The position numbers and the translations under genes were made by a program. A stretch of 64,000 nt of DNA from DTU036 sp964346475 (GTDB lineage Bacteria; Bacillota; Clostridia; Peptostreptococcales; Acidaminobacteraceae). Below the pieces are notes generated by a model. The model ran no database searches. It was not told where the DNA came from and was given only the letters and a program-made list of their open reading frames with translations. The stretch lies in assembly GCA_964346475.1 (NCBI GenBank), contig CAYFUM010000005.1, forward strand, positions 1-64,000. Direction: 5' to 3'. This document shows, piece by piece, positions 51,433 to 61,884 of this stretch; the first letter of the stretch is position 1, and the number at the start of each line of letters is the position of its first letter.

Positions 51433-52815
51433 ATGATCAGTATGGAGAGTCTCGTTTCTCTTGCCAAGAATCGTGGATTTGTTTACCCAGGATCTGAAAT
51501 CTATGGTGGCTTATCCAATACCTGGGACTATGGCCCTCTTGGAGTCGAACTTAAAAAAAATATCAAGAATAGCTGGTGGTATTATTTTGTGCAGCGCCAT
51601 ATGAATGTTGTGGGGCTGGATGCTTCAATCCTGATGAACCCAGCAGTCTGGGAAGCAAGTGGCCATGTCGGAGGGTTTAGTGATCCTCTAATCGACTGCA
51701 GGGAATGTAAAAGCCGTTTTAGAGCAGACCACATAGTTGAAGATTATTTTATGAAAAATGATATCCATAGAAACCTCCTAGGTGCTGACGATGGGAAGCT
51801 TCTGGAAATTATTAAGGAAGACCAAATTCCCTGTCCCTCCTGTGGTAAACATAACTTTACTGATATTAGAAAGTTCAATCTTATGTTCAAAACCCACCAG
51901 GGAGTTACTGATTCAGCTCAAACCGAGATCTATCTTAGGCCTGAGACGGCTCAAGGAATTTTTGTTGATTTTAAATCAATTCAGCGCTCCTCAAGGCAAT
52001 CTATACCCTTTGGAGTGGGCCAGATAGGAAAGAGTTTTAGAAATGAGATTACTCCTGGAAACTTCATCTTTAGGACTAGGGAGTTTGAACAGATGGAAAT
52101 GCAATTCTTCTGTAAGCCAGGAACGGATTTAGAATGGTATAAGTATTGGAAGAATCATTGCTGGCAGTATCTGCTTGATATGGGATTAAGAGAAGAAAAC
52201 CTTAGATTTAGAGACCATGAAAAAGATGAGCTTTCCCACTACAGTGTGGCTACTTCTGATATTGAATATATGTATCCTTTTGGTTGGGGAGAGCTTTGGG
52301 GTGTTGCTGATAGGACAGACTATGATTTGACCCAGCACATGAAACACTCGGGTAAAGATATGCAATATTTAGACCCCCAGACCAATGAGAAATACACTCC
52401 CTATGTAATCGAGCCCAGTGTAGGGGTAGAAAGGCTCTTCCTAGCCTTTTTAGTAGATGCCTATGATGAGGAAACCCTGGAAGATGGTTCTGTCAGAAAT
52501 CTTCTGCGCTTTTCTCCAATGATTGCCCCCATTAAAATTGGAATTCTACCACTTTCCAAAAAACTGTCTGAGAAAGCAGAGCAGATTTTCCATATGCTAA
52601 GCAAAAAATATAGAGTAGAATATGATGAAAAGGGAAGTATAGGGAAGAGGTACAGAAGGTTTGATGAAATTGGTACCCCCTATTGTGTCACCATAGATTT
52701 CGATACCATGGAGGACGATGCTGTAACCGTTAGAAATAGGGATAGTATGGAGCAGGAAAGAGTTGATATAGAAAATCTCCTGGCCTACTTTGATGAACGA
52801 TTTCAATATGAATGA
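51433..52815 (+). CDS. glyS: glycyl-tRNA synthetase (single-chain type)
   Basis: 460 aa class II synthetase of the alpha2 type: [26 protein letters not shown] motif 1 region, [35 protein letters not shown] and [11 protein letters not shown], with a zinc-like [12 protein letters not shown] and CPSCGKH insertion. C-terminal anticodon domain. No T-box is visible in the 54-bp gap upstream. Overlaps dgt by 4 bp. Confidence 0.96.
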   Translation: MISMESLVSLAKNRGFVYPGSEIYGGLSNTWDYGPLGVELKKNIKNSWWYYFVQRHMNVVGLDASILMNPAVWEASGHVGGFSDPLIDCRECKSRFRADHIVEDYFMKNDIHRNLLGADDGKLLEIIKEDQIPCPSCGKHNFTDIRKFNLMFKTHQGVTDSAQTEIYLRPETAQGIFVDFKSIQRSSRQSIPFGVGQIGKSFRNEITPGNFIFRTREFEQMEMQFFCKPGTDLEWYKYWKNHCWQYLLDMGLREENLRFRDHEKDELSHYSVATSDIEYMYPFGWGELWGVADRTDYDLTQHMKHSGKDMQYLDPQTNEKYTPYVIEPSVGVERLFLAFLVDAYDEETLEDGSVRNLLRFSPMIAPIKIGILPLSKKLSEKAEQIFHMLSKKYRVEYDEKGSIGKRYRRFDEIGTPYCVTIDFDTMEDDAVTVRNRDSMEQERVDIENLLAYFDERFQYE

Positions 52816-53822
52816 AAAAATTTAAACGCATAGATAAGGAAAATTATGAGAAGGCCTATCTCAGTCCCTTGGCGGCTAAAAGTGCCTTCTCCCTAGGTAG
52901 GCAGTATCTTGAGAGGGAAGATGAGTACAGGACCTGCTTTGCCAGGGATAGGGATAGGATAATTCATGCCAAAAGTTTTAGAAGGCTAAAGCATAAGACC
53001 CAGGTTTTTCTTGCACCAGAGGGTGATCACTACAGAACCAGGCTCACCCACACCCTAGAGGTTATGCAGATAGCTCTTAGCATTGCTGAAGTGCTTGGTC
53101 TTAATCAGGACCTGACCCAGGCTATTGCCCTGGGTCACGATCTAGGCCATACACCCTTTGGACACTGTGGAGAAAGTGTTCTAGATGAGCTCTATCCATC
53201 CGGCTTTAGGCATAATGAGCAGAGCCTTAGGGTTGTGGAAGTCTTGGAACTAAGAGATGGAAGTACCTATAGGGGTTTAAATCTCTGTCATGAGGTTAAA
53301 GATGGAATTCTAAATCATAGTGGCGACAATAAAGCTGTCACCTTAGAGGGACAGCTAATTCACTATGCAGATAGAATTGCCTATCTAAACCATGATTTCG
53401 ATGATGCAAGAAGGGCAGGTATTCTTAGGGAGGAGGATTTGCCTCGGGATATTAGGCTAACCCTAGGAGATCGGGCTTCCCTTAGGATTAGTAACATGGT
53501 AGAAGATCTTATTGAATTCTCTTATAAAAATCAAAGGATTGGCTTTAGTCCAGAAGTAAAGGATGCCACCACTGCCTTAAGAAGTTTTATGTTTGAAAAC
53601 CTTTACTTGGATTCCCATGCAAAGGAGGAGGAGGCCAGGGCTAGAAGTTTAATGAAAGAGCTCTATGGCTACTTCGTAGAAAACCCTGATAAGTTACCAA
53701 TCCACTACCGTCAAGATGACACTGAACTTGGAGTAAAGGATTATATAGCGGGAATGAGTGATAGGTATGCAGTAGACTGTTTTAAAAGGATATTTGTACC
53801 TAGATTTTGGCAAGAGGGGTAA
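52812..53822 (+). CDS. dgt: deoxyguanosinetriphosphate triphosphohydrolase-like protein
   Basis: 336 aa HD-domain protein. [22 protein letters not shown] and the HD motif [18 protein letters not shown], with [10 protein letters not shown] supplying the first histidine. It hydrolyses dGTP or other dNTPs to nucleoside and triphosphate. Upstream of dnaG, the usual Firmicute order. Confidence 0.94.
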   Translation: MKKFKRIDKENYEKAYLSPLAAKSAFSLGRQYLEREDEYRTCFARDRDRIIHAKSFRRLKHKTQVFLAPEGDHYRTRLTHTLEVMQIALSIAEVLGLNQDLTQAIALGHDLGHTPFGHCGESVLDELYPSGFRHNEQSLRVVEVLELRDGSTYRGLNLCHEVKDGILNHSGDNKAVTLEGQLIHYADRIAYLNHDFDDARRAGILREEDLPRDIRLTLGDRASLRISNMVEDLIEFSYKNQRIGFSPEVKDATTALRSFMFENLYLDSHAKEEEARARSLMKELYGYFVENPDKLPIHYRQDDTELGVKDYIAGMSDRYAVDCFKRIFVPRFWQEG

Positions 53823-53823
53823 A

Positions 53824-55539
53824 ATGGCAAAGAAATACATAGATGATATAGCTAGAATCCTCTGTGATCAATTGGATATAGTCGATGTTGTCAGCCAAAG
53901 AGTAGTCTTGAAGAAGGCTGGTAAAAATTATAAAGGGCTTTGTCCCTTCCATTCTGAAAGAACCCCCTCCTTTGTGGTCAGCGATGAGAGGCAAAGTTAT
54001 AAGTGCTTTGGCTGTGGAGAGGGCGGGAACTCTATCGGCTTTGTTATGGCTACAGAAAACCTAGATTTCCTAACTGCTCTAGAGACTCTAGCTGATAGAT
54101 ATCATATAGATTTAACCCCCTATAAAAATCAAGATTTTCAAGTGACTTCTAGGCAGGATCTTACCAAGTTCTATGACTTAAATAGAAAAGCCGCCCTTCT
54201 TTACTACAATAATCTAAAGGAAAATAAAAAGGCAAGGAATTATTTGCTAAATAGAGGACTTTCCGAGAAGACTCTGATCCACTACGGCCTGGGCTATGCC
54301 AGTGAAAACTGGCAGGACCTCTATAACCAAATAGGCAGGGGGCTAGATAGTCAATCACTAGAGGAGTCAGGCCTTTTTGGCCAGGGGTCCAGAGGTCCCT
54401 ATGATAGATTTAGAGACCGAATTATATTTCCAATAATTGATTTAAGAAAAAGAGTAATAGGATTTGGTGCTAGGACCATGGATCCTAAGGGTATACCTAA
54501 GTACTTGAATACGGCAGATACCCCTGTCTTTTCAAAGACATATCATCTCTATGGACTAAATCACGCCAAGGACCACAGGGGAGAGAAGAGAAGGATAATT
54601 CTGGTAGAGGGCTACATGGATGTAATAAGCCTCTACGATAAGGGGGTGGGTAACGCTGTAGCTAGCCTAGGTACAGCCTTTACCAGCGAGCAGGCCAGGC
54701 TCCTGGAACGCTATTGTAGTGAGCTTGTAATACTCTATGACGGCGATGATGCAGGAATTGAGGCCACTAAGCGGGCTTTGGAAATCCTGGATGACTTTTC
54801 TATGCAGGTTAGGGTGGTGACCTTGCCCGATAAAATGGATCCTGATGATTATATTAGTGAATTTGGAAAGGATAAGTTTCTAGAATATATTCAGGATAAC
54901 TCCTATGATTCCATTGAATATAGACTTAGAGATTTAGAAAAAAACCACAAACTAGATACAATACAGGGAAAAAGAGCATATCTTGAAGATGTCGATGAAA
55001 TATTGGGTAGAATAGATAAGTACAGCCAAAAGGAATTATATCTTACCTATATTGGTGATAGGCTTGGCATTGATGTGCAGAGCCTACGCATGGATATGGC
55101 CGCCGTTAAAAAAAAGCCGGGACCGATTAGGAGGAGGGCCTCCTATGAAGAGGCACCGGGCATTTTAATGGCCCTGGTCATTCAAGATAACCAGATAGCA
55201 AAAAGAGTTTATAATCATAAATGGTTTTTTCTTCTTGATGATTCCTGGAGGGAATTAATAGAATTTTTAAATAAAGAGCAAGGCTTAAATATTGATGCAG
55301 CTCTGGATATCTTTTCAATAGACCAGCTAGATTATATGGATAAATCAAGTAAAAGAGAGCTACATGAAAGTGATTTTGAGTATTGGGAAGACTTCCTTAG
55401 ATTTCTTCTAGCAGCTCAATTGGATAAGAGGGTGGGGAGACTTAAAAGTGATCCCCAGGAAGAAGCTTTAGAGGAAATAATGTTACTACAAAAAATGAGA
55501 ATTGAGATTATGAATAAAGAAGGAAGGGAAAGACGATGA
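53824..55539 (+). CDS. dnaG: DNA primase
   Basis: 571 aa from ATG 53824, just after the dgt stop; an in-frame ATG 30 bp earlier lies inside dgt. Zinc finger [11 protein letters not shown]...[11 protein letters not shown], Toprim domain with [13 protein letters not shown] and [12 protein letters not shown], and a C-terminal DnaB-interacting region. Makes replication primers. Overlaps rpoD by 4 bp. Confidence 0.96.
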   Translation: MAKKYIDDIARILCDQLDIVDVVSQRVVLKKAGKNYKGLCPFHSERTPSFVVSDERQSYKCFGCGEGGNSIGFVMATENLDFLTALETLADRYHIDLTPYKNQDFQVTSRQDLTKFYDLNRKAALLYYNNLKENKKARNYLLNRGLSEKTLIHYGLGYASENWQDLYNQIGRGLDSQSLEESGLFGQGSRGPYDRFRDRIIFPIIDLRKRVIGFGARTMDPKGIPKYLNTADTPVFSKTYHLYGLNHAKDHRGEKRRIILVEGYMDVISLYDKGVGNAVASLGTAFTSEQARLLERYCSELVILYDGDDAGIEATKRALEILDDFSMQVRVVTLPDKMDPDDYISEFGKDKFLEYIQDNSYDSIEYRLRDLEKNHKLDTIQGKRAYLEDVDEILGRIDKYSQKELYLTYIGDRLGIDVQSLRMDMAAVKKKPGPIRRRASYEEAPGILMALVIQDNQIAKRVYNHKWFFLLDDSWRELIEFLNKEQGLNIDAALDIFSIDQLDYMDKSSKRELHESDFEYWEDFLRFLLAAQLDKRVGRLKSDPQEEALEEIMLLQKMRIEIMNKEGRERR

Positions 55540-56636
55540 AAAATATCCTCACAGAGTTAGTAGAACGGGGTAAAGCCGAGGGTAAATTAAGCTACAACGA
55601 TGTAGTTGACGCTCTGGAAGATGTCGATCTTGGCAAGGATGATCTTTCCTCTGTTTATGATTACCTATCTAAAAATGGGGTTGAACTAGTTGAAGATGAG
55701 CTTGAACTAGAGGATGATGATTTCTCCGATGATAAAGATGATGATAAAAGTGAAGAGATTAAGATTGCTGAAGAGGAAACCAAGGACTTGGCCAATAAAG
55801 GCGTTAGCGTCGATGACCCTGTTCGCATGTACCTAAAGGAGATAGGTAGGGTAGCCCTTTTAACAGCTGAGGAAGAGGTTGAACTGGCCAAGAGGATGGA
55901 GGCCGGGGATGAAAGTGCAAAACAGCAGCTTTGTGAGGCTAACCTTAGACTGGTAGTTAGTATAGCTAAACGCTATGTGGGTCGAGGGATGCTTTTTCTT
56001 GATCTTATTCAAGAAGGCAATCTTGGCTTAATGAAGGCAGTAGAAAAGTTTGATTATAGAAAGGGCTTTAAATTCTCTACCTATGCCACATGGTGGATTA
56101 GACAAGCAATAACCAGAAGCATTGCAGATCAGGCTAGGACAATTAGAATTCCTGTTCATATGGTAGAGACCATAAATAAGCTAACTAGGATAGAAAGGCA
56201 ACTTTCCCAGGACCTAGGGAGGGAGCCTACACCTGAAGAGATTGCAGAAATTATGGATATAACCGCAGAGAAGGTTTTGGAGATCAAAAAAATCAGTCAG
56301 GAGCCTGTCTCCCTGGAAAAACCAATTGGAGAGGAAGAAGACTCAAACCTTGGGGACTTTATTCCAGATTCTGAGGCCCAGGCTCCATCGGATGCAGCAG
56401 CCTTCTCCATGCTTAAAGAGGTTCTGATAGAGGTACTCCATGACCTAACTCCCAGGGAGCAGGAGGTTCTTAGGCTTCGCTTTGGACTAGAGGACGGTAG
56501 ACCTAGAACCCTGGAGGAAGTTGGAAAGACCTTCGATGTAACCAGGGAGAGAATTAGACAAATTGAAGCCAAGGCCCTAAGAAAACTCAAACATCCTTCT
56601 AGGAGTAGACGCCTGGCGGATTATCTAGATCTATGA
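55536..56636 (+). CDS. rpoD: RNA polymerase primary sigma factor (SigA/RpoD)
   Basis: 366 aa. Region 1.1 is short and its end is very acidic ([12 protein letters not shown]). Region 1.2 [16 protein letters not shown]; region 2 with [27 protein letters not shown]; region 3; region 4 with [27 protein letters not shown]. Recognises the TTGACA/TATAAT promoters seen throughout the window. Coupled to dnaG and trmK. Confidence 0.97.
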   Translation: MKNILTELVERGKAEGKLSYNDVVDALEDVDLGKDDLSSVYDYLSKNGVELVEDELELEDDDFSDDKDDDKSEEIKIAEEETKDLANKGVSVDDPVRMYLKEIGRVALLTAEEEVELAKRMEAGDESAKQQLCEANLRLVVSIAKRYVGRGMLFLDLIQEGNLGLMKAVEKFDYRKGFKFSTYATWWIRQAITRSIADQARTIRIPVHMVETINKLTRIERQLSQDLGREPTPEEIAEIMDITAEKVLEIKKISQEPVSLEKPIGEEEDSNLGDFIPDSEAQAPSDAAAFSMLKEVLIEVLHDLTPREQEVLRLRFGLEDGRPRTLEEVGKTFDVTRERIRQIEAKALRKLKHPSRSRRLADYLDL

Positions 56637-57283
56637 CCCGACTCGAAGCCATTCTCTCCTTATTAGATCCCTGTGAGAGCATAGTAGATATAGGTTCAGA
56701 TCATGGCTATTTGGCTAGGATGATAGCAGATAAAAATTTAGCTAGAAGGATTCATGTCACTGATGTGGCCGAGGGCCCCCTCTCCAGTGCCAAGGAGAAT
56801 TTAATGGGCTATCCTGTGGAGTATTATCTTATGGATGGCCTCAAGGGTTTTACCCTTCCTCTAAATGCTGCTGTTATAGCAGGAATGGGAGGGGAGCTTA
56901 TAGCTAGGATCGTTGAAGAAAGCCTGGAGATTTTTTGTGGTCTAGATTATTTTGTTGTTCAGCCTATGCAGCAGCTTTCACACCTGAGAAGGACTCTTTA
57001 TGAGCTAGGCTTCTATCTTGAGAAGGAGGTCCTAGTTAGAGAGGAAAAATTCTATGAGATCCTCCTGTATAGGAGGGGCCAGGATGAAGCCTATGATTTT
57101 GCATACTCTAAGGGGTTATTCCAAGAGATGGACCTCTATAGGTCCTATCTTGCAAAAAAAAGAGCTGAACTTGACTATATTTTAGAGGCAACCCATAAGA
57201 GGGATAGTATGAAATACGAGAAGACCCTAGAGCTTATTGAGAGGCTCAGGAGGGATTGTAGCAGGTATGGCATTGTGCTATAA
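56633..57283 (+). CDS. trmK: tRNA (adenine-22-N1)-methyltransferase
   Basis: 216 aa. SAM motif [31 protein letters not shown] and [18 protein letters not shown] are TrmK blocks. Methylates A22 of tRNA. Gene order dnaG-rpoD-trmK is the standard one. The rnpB promoter is in its 3' end. Confidence 0.94.
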   Translation: MTRLEAILSLLDPCESIVDIGSDHGYLARMIADKNLARRIHVTDVAEGPLSSAKENLMGYPVEYYLMDGLKGFTLPLNAAVIAGMGGELIARIVEESLEIFCGLDYFVVQPMQQLSHLRRTLYELGFYLEKEVLVREEKFYEILLYRRGQDEAYDFAYSKGLFQEMDLYRSYLAKKRAELDYILEATHKRDSMKYEKTLELIERLRRDCSRYGIVL

Positions 57284-57284
57284 T
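57256..57284 (+). promoter_or_regulatory. promoter of rnpB
   Basis: TTGTAG (57256-57261) and TATAAT (57279-57284), 17-bp spacing, overlapping the end of trmK. Confidence 0.7.
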
Positions 57285-57290
57285 TAATTT

Positions 57291-57593
57291 ACCAGATTGC
57301 ACAATCGCGTACCCTGGGTATGAGGAAAGTCCGAGCACCGAAAAATGACGCTGGATAACGTCCAGTGGAGGCGACTCTAAGGCAAGTGCAACAGAAATAT
57401 ACCGCCTTTTATAGGTAAGGATGGAAAGGTGAGGTAAGAGCTCACCAGCATGGCAGCGATGCCATGGCTATGTAAACCCCGTCAGGTGCAAGACCAAATT
57501 AGGCTAAGGCCATGGTAGGTCGCATGATTGTACTGGCAACTTTACAACAAGATAGATGATTGTGTTAAACAGAACTCGGCTTATAGATCTGGT
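57291..57593 (+). ncRNA. rnpB: RNase P RNA
   Basis: P1 forms from ACCAGAT (57291-57297) with ATCTGGT (57587-57593). The conserved GAGGAAAGTCCGAGC of P4/CR I is near 57340, the ACAGAAA block near 57390, and the 3' AGATAGATGATTGTG... ACAGAACTCGGCTTATAG blocks near 57550-57586. Length about 300 nt. It trims tRNA 5' ends. Confidence 0.95.
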
Positions 57594-57615
57594 AAACCCC
57601 ATTTGGGGTTTTTTT
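57594..57615 (+). terminator. terminator of rnpB
   Basis: AAACCCC (57594-57600), loop ATTT, GGGGTTT, then T run. Confidence 0.85.
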
Positions 57616-57692
57616 ATTTTCCATTATGGTCTCTCCTCTTTACAAGCTAGGAAAAAAGCCAGCTTAAATATAAGATGGACATAGGAGGTCCC

Positions 57693-58664
57693 ATGGATAG
57701 GTCTTGGATAAAACTACTGGAGATACACGCACCAGAAATTTTTGGAAGGGTTGAAAATTCCTTTAACAGGCTTTTAAAGATGGACTTTGAGGAGATAATG
57801 TTTAACGGTTGGAATCAGGTCTATTTGGAGGACGGCCAGGGAATTCGAAGGCTGGAGGATGTTTTTTCTAGTCCCTTGGAGTATGAAAAGGAGGTAGCTC
57901 GCTTTTTAGCAAGCCACAATCAAAGGCTTAGTGTGGATAGGAGTATTGTCAACTTCTCACTGGATAACCACTACAGAGTCCAGGTCATGCATAGACAAAT
58001 CAGCGGCAGTGAAACCATTCTTTCTTTTAGGAAAAGCGGTTTAAATAGGTTTACAGCTGAGGACTTTTATAAAAGTGGCTTTATCACCCCTGAGCAACAT
58101 ACATTACTGGCAGACCTAGTGAGAAGAAGAAAGACAATCTTTATCTGTGGTGAAACCAGTTCTGGAAAGACCACACTATTAAATTTTCTACTGGGTGAAA
58201 TTGAAAGTAAGGAGAGGATTATTGTAATTGAGGACACCAGGGAAATACTTGCACCTAGTGACAGAAATGTTGTTTATCTTAGGACTAGTCCAGAAGAGTA
58301 TCAAAAAGAGGAGATAACAACTGGCGAACTCGTCAAGGCTTCATTAAGGCTTAGACCCGATAGAATAATCCTGGGAGAAATAAGAAAGGAGGAGGTGGTA
58401 GACTTCCTACACGCCATAAATACAGGTCACCAGGGCAGCCTTTGTACGGGCCATGGTAATAGTCCTATGGACATGATCAATAGGCTAGAAATGCTTTTAA
58501 TAGAGGCAGGGGTGCCCTACAGGGCGGCCAAGCGCTATCTGGGCAGGGGAATCGATATCATATGTTTCTTGGAGGGAAAAGCAAAGAGACAGCTTACCAG
58601 TATTTCCCAGGTTTCCTTTGATAGGGAGGAGGTGAAAGTAGATGAAATCCATGAAGGCCTTTGA
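57693..58664 (+). CDS. CpaF/TadA-type secretion ATPase
   Basis: 323 aa from ATG 57693 (AGGAGG 57683-57688 five nt upstream). Walker A ICGETSSGKTTLLN, Asp box VIEDTREIL, Walker B RPDRIILGEIRKEEV and a His box GHQGSLCTGHGNS. Powers assembly of Tad/Flp pili; the family's usual N-terminal extension is short here. First gene of a five-gene mini-locus. Confidence 0.9.
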   Translation: MDRSWIKLLEIHAPEIFGRVENSFNRLLKMDFEEIMFNGWNQVYLEDGQGIRRLEDVFSSPLEYEKEVARFLASHNQRLSVDRSIVNFSLDNHYRVQVMHRQISGSETILSFRKSGLNRFTAEDFYKSGFITPEQHTLLADLVRRRKTIFICGETSSGKTTLLNFLLGEIESKERIIVIEDTREILAPSDRNVVYLRTSPEEYQKEEITTGELVKASLRLRPDRIILGEIRKEEVVDFLHAINTGHQGSLCTGHGNSPMDMINRLEMLLIEAGVPYRAAKRYLGRGIDIICFLEGKAKRQLTSISQVSFDREEVKVDEIHEGL

Positions 58665-59169
58665 GCTTTCGGTCTTCTATGGCCTTATGGCGATTTTTAT
58701 TGGACTAAGGATGGAGCTCCTTGTACTTTTACTTATTTATTTAATTAATCTTAGAAGACTTGTAATAGAGGAAAAGGGCAAGGAAGACAAGAAGGATTTA
58801 CTAGAAAAACTATCGGGATTTTCAAACCTCCTTGAGCAGGGCTATAGTTCAATCTATGCCTATGAGATAATGGGTAGCTTTGATTATCCAGATTTCATGC
58901 TGGAGCCCTGGGATGAGAATTTTCGATTGGAGATATTTGAAAAACAGTTTCAACTATTTGAAAAGTCGGTCCTGCTAGAAGAAGAGGTGGGGGGCGAAAT
59001 CTTGGGTGTTAAGCTCCGTGCTAGCATAATGAAGCTCATGCCCCTTAGTTTACTTTTATTTATCAGGAACCTTTTACCAAGGAGTGGTTCTAGCCTAATG
59101 GACAATCTTGTTATAGGGCTTTTCGTATTTAATCACTGGTTATCAGAAAAGATTTTGGCGAGACTATGA
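58642..59169 (+). CDS. TadB-like inner-membrane protein (short)
   Basis: 175 aa with an N-terminal hydrophobic segment (residues 10-38), a central cytosolic region (KDLLEKLSGFSNLLEQGYSS is the GspF/TadB-like helix) and C-terminal hydrophobic segments. Shorter than typical TadB (about 280-320). Assignment rests mainly on position between the ATPase and the TadC-like gene. Confidence 0.6.
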   Translation: MKSMKAFELSVFYGLMAIFIGLRMELLVLLLIYLINLRRLVIEEKGKEDKKDLLEKLSGFSNLLEQGYSSIYAYEIMGSFDYPDFMLEPWDENFRLEIFEKQFQLFEKSVLLEEEVGGEILGVKLRASIMKLMPLSLLLFIRNLLPRSGSSLMDNLVIGLFVFNHWLSEKILARL

Positions 59170-59897
59170 TGCCCATTATCTTTCTTATCCTTTGGATCAA
59201 AAAGGAACTGGTTCTGAATGTCCTTAGTAATTTTCTTAAGCAAAGGCTGGTTTTCTTTGAAGGGATTTTATTCTATTTTTCCTATAGCATGGAGGAGAAA
59301 ATGCAGCTTTTACTACTAGATATATTTCTTTACAAGGCTTACCAGATTCTAATGGTTATCTTGCTGGTTGGGAGTTTAATTAGTTATATGAATTTAGGCT
59401 TTCAGAGCTTCCTATATCTATTATTTATTGGGCTCCTCCTTATATTTATTTATATAAACTCAGAAATTAGAGAGAATAAAGTAAGACTTGCCATGGATTT
59501 AAATCGATTTTTATTTATCTATGAACTATTTCTTATCCAAGGTGAAAACCAGTTCAATGCATTAAATAAAGCCCTGGAAGGAAATGAAATCATTCCACCA
59601 GCTGAAAGTGTTGAGGACCACCTAGATAGCTTTCAAAGGCTCTTTAAATTTACAAAATGGCTGATAGTAAAAAGAATTGTAATCCTGATAGAAAAGACTA
59701 GACACTTCAGCCAAAGGGATATGAGTATGGATTTTGCCCAGATATCAGATGAACTCTTTAGGAAGACCTACCACGATAGAAAACTTGAAGCTGAAAAGGT
59801 CGAAAACATGATGTTATTTCCCATGATAGGCGATCTACTGATAATGATAATATATGTTGTCAGTCCCTTTTTAGGGTCGTTAATAGAAGGAGGATAG
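59166..59897 (+). CDS. TadC-like inner-membrane protein
   Basis: 243 aa; hydrophobic helices near 55-75, 79-97 and 220-240 around a helical cytosolic domain including MDLNRFLFIYELFLIQGEN, the pattern of TadC/GspF pilus platform proteins. Overlaps the TadB-like gene by 4 bp and is followed 1 bp later by the pilin gene. Confidence 0.6.
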   Translation: MMPIIFLILWIKKELVLNVLSNFLKQRLVFFEGILFYFSYSMEEKMQLLLLDIFLYKAYQILMVILLVGSLISYMNLGFQSFLYLLFIGLLLIFIYINSEIRENKVRLAMDLNRFLFIYELFLIQGENQFNALNKALEGNEIIPPAESVEDHLDSFQRLFKFTKWLIVKRIVILIEKTRHFSQRDMSMDFAQISDELFRKTYHDRKLEAEKVENMMLFPMIGDLLIMIIYVVSPFLGSLIEGG

Positions 59898-59898
59898 A

Positions 59899-60084
59899 GT
59901 GAGGGATTTAAGAGGAAGTGAAAGGGATTTAGAAGCTGGTTTTGGAACGGTAGAGCTGGTTGTACTTACAGCAATTCTGTTAGGCCTGGCACTATTATTT
60001 AAAAGCTTTATAGTTGAATATGCCACAAATCTCCTGCAGAACATCAGGAGCGTTGAGCTTGATATTATGAATATTGGTCAATAA
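59899..60084 (+). CDS. Flp1-like type IVb pilin
   Basis: 61 aa, GTG start after GGAGGATA. A short charged leader ends in EAG, followed by FGTVELVVLTAILLGLALLF: the prepilin pattern G/F-x3-E with a hydrophobic N-terminal helix. This matches the Flp1-like pilins found in Firmicutes. No prepilin peptidase gene is present nearby. Confidence 0.75.
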   Translation: MRDLRGSERDLEAGFGTVELVVLTAILLGLALLFKSFIVEYATNLLQNIRSVELDIMNIGQ

Positions 60085-60311
60085 TGAAGGGGATATATAA
60101 GACAGACAAGTCCCTTTACCTCTATGAATACATTGCTTATAAAGATATTAGTTGGAAAACTCTACTAAAAAAGAAAAACCTGATTCCTCCTAGATTAAGT
60201 TTTCATAGGAAGGGTATACTAGCCCTGTATAATTTAGATGGCTGTGTAATAGAAGATGAGGACCTGATTTATAAGGGTAGTGTGGTCACTCCTTTGAAGT
60301 TATCTAAATAA
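60084..60311 (+). CDS. hypothetical protein of the mini-Tad locus
   Basis: 75 aa, ATG overlapping the pilin stop. Aromatic- and lysine-rich, no signal peptide or membrane segment, no recognised motif. Position suggests a pilus-related role. It is followed by the hairpin at 60311-60347. Confidence 0.55.
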   Translation: MKGIYKTDKSLYLYEYIAYKDISWKTLLKKKNLIPPRLSFHRKGILALYNLDGCVIEDEDLIYKGSVVTPLKLSK

Positions 60312-60347
60312 AAGAGCGGTAATATTTTTATCCTAAAGCTCTTTTTA
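60311..60347 (+). terminator. terminator of the mini-Tad locus
   Basis: AAAGAGC (60311-60317) pairs with GCTCTTT (60338-60344) across a 20-nt loop, with a T run. Confidence 0.6.
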
Positions 60348-60411
60348 TTGTCTTTTGGGATAAAAATATATGTTATACTTTATATATATGATTAAAAATT
60401 AGGAGGTCGCT

Positions 60412-60981
60412 TTGGGATTTAAAGTACCGGTAGGTGTTTCAAATAGGCATGTGCATTTAAGTAGAGAAGACCTTGATGTCCTGTTTGGAGAGGGCTATGA
60501 GCTTACAGTTATGAAAGATCTTAGCCAGCCAGCTCAATATGCTGCAGAAGAAAAGGTCGAAGTTGTTGGTGAAAAATCCAGCATGATAGTTAGGATTCTT
60601 GGCCCTGTTAGAAGTAGGAGTCAGGTGGAAATTTCAATGACTGATAGTTTTAGCCTAGGTGTCCCGGGGGTTCTTAGAGAGTCTGGTGATATAGATGACA
60701 CCCCTGGTATAGTTTTAAGAGGACCCAAGGGCCAGGTTAAAATTCAGGAGGGCGTCATTGTTGCGGCCAGGCATATCCATTTTAGCAGTGAGGATGCCAA
60801 GAAGTATGGAATAGAGAATAAACAGAAGGTTAGGGTTAGAGCAGATGGGCCCAGGGCAACTACTTTTGAAGAGGTTATATGCCGGGTAGACCCCAGCTTT
60901 GCTTTGGATATGCACATAGATATTGATGAGGCAAATGCTGCAGGTATTAAAAATGGTGATTATCTTGAGGTAATAGTCTGA
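60412..60981 (+). CDS. pduL: phosphate propanoyltransferase (PduL)
   Basis: 189 aa; TTG start with AGGAGG 5 nt upstream. Zinc histidines lie in VGVSNRHVHLS and VAARHIHFS, with GPKGQVKIQEGV as a typical block. It interconverts acyl-CoA and acyl-phosphate; outside microcompartments such enzymes serve as phosphotransacetylase. deoC starts at its stop codon. Confidence 0.93.
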   Translation: MGFKVPVGVSNRHVHLSREDLDVLFGEGYELTVMKDLSQPAQYAAEEKVEVVGEKSSMIVRILGPVRSRSQVEISMTDSFSLGVPGVLRESGDIDDTPGIVLRGPKGQVKIQEGVIVAARHIHFSSEDAKKYGIENKQKVRVRADGPRATTFEEVICRVDPSFALDMHIDIDEANAAGIKNGDYLEVIV

Positions 60982-61634
60982 TGGATTTGGCTCGGTTTTT
61001 TGATCATACCAACCTAAATCCCAGTGCATCAAGTGAGGACATTGAAAAACTCTGTCGAGAGGCTCTAGATTATGGCTTTTATAGCGTCTGTTTACACCCA
61101 GCCTACATTCCTCTTGCCAGGCAGATCCTTGAAGCTAGCCCTGTTAAGATTGCGACAGTTGTAGGCTTTCCCCAGGGCCAAAATACTAAGGAGACCAAGG
61201 TTTTTGAAACAAGGGATGCCCTGGAAAAGGGAGCTCAGGAAATTGATATGGTTATGAACTTTGCAGCCCTTAAGGACAAGAGATTTGCTGAGGTTTTGGA
61301 GGAGCTTGTGGCAGTTAAAGAAGCCTGCCAGGACAGGGTTCTTAAGGTGATTCTGGAAACCAGTCAGTTAAGTGAAGAGGAGATTGTAAGGGCCTGCAAT
61401 ATATGTGATAAAGCAGGTGTAGATTTTGTAAAGACCTCCACTGGTTTTCTGGGCGCGGGGGCAAGCAGGGATATTGTTTCTTTAATGAAAAGAAACTCTA
61501 AAGCCCAGATCAAGGCTTCGGGAGGTATAAGAAGCCTAAAGGATGCAAGAACTATGATTGCTGCAGGTGCTTCTAGGTTGGGATCTTCCTCAGGGGTGGC
61601 CATTATGGAAGAATTAAAAGATGAAGGTCTATAG
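60981..61634 (+). CDS. deoC: deoxyribose-phosphate aldolase
   Basis: 217 aa class I aldolase. The Schiff-base lysine is in VDFVKTSTGF; the second lysine is in QIKASGGIRSL and the N-terminal ARFFDHTNLNP is typical. It splits deoxyribose-5-phosphate into acetaldehyde and glyceraldehyde-3-phosphate. Coupled to pduL; acetaldehyde and acyl-CoA metabolism could connect. Confidence 0.95.
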   Translation: MDLARFFDHTNLNPSASSEDIEKLCREALDYGFYSVCLHPAYIPLARQILEASPVKIATVVGFPQGQNTKETKVFETRDALEKGAQEIDMVMNFAALKDKRFAEVLEELVAVKEACQDRVLKVILETSQLSEEEIVRACNICDKAGVDFVKTSTGFLGAGASRDIVSLMKRNSKAQIKASGGIRSLKDARTMIAAGASRLGSSSGVAIMEELKDEGL

Positions 61635-61872
61635 GACCTCGGGTTTGGGATGTCTTTTTCTTTCCATTGTAGGGATTGCTCTGCTTAGTTTTATTTTTAA
61701 ATTCACTGGATATATCCTCTTAAGCATCTTTTCAAACCCGCTGATCTTTATCCTTATAGTTTTACTTGTCTATATAAGAAGGAAGGCTGGGTCTGGGGCT
61801 AGTAGAGGAAGTAGAAAAAAACAAGAAGAAATAGAGTACGAATTTATAGATGAAGAAGACCCCGAAAACTAA
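61621..61872 (+). CDS. small membrane protein of unknown function
   Basis: 83 aa; two hydrophobic segments (11-31 and 35-51), then a basic stretch and a very acidic C-terminus (EEIEYEFIDEEDPEN). It overlaps deoC by 14 bp. Small Firmicute proteins with this layout are common but unnamed. Confidence 0.6.
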   Translation: MKVYRTSGLGCLFLSIVGIALLSFIFKFTGYILLSIFSNPLIFILIVLLVYIRRKAGSGASRGSRKKQEEIEYEFIDEEDPEN

Positions 61873-61884
61873 TAGGGGTCTTTA
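61858..61884. terminator. bidirectional hairpin between converging genes
   Basis: GACCCC (61858-61863) and GGGGTC (61875-61880), T-rich on the plus side, overlapping the stops of the small membrane protein and pgsA. Confidence 0.7.
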
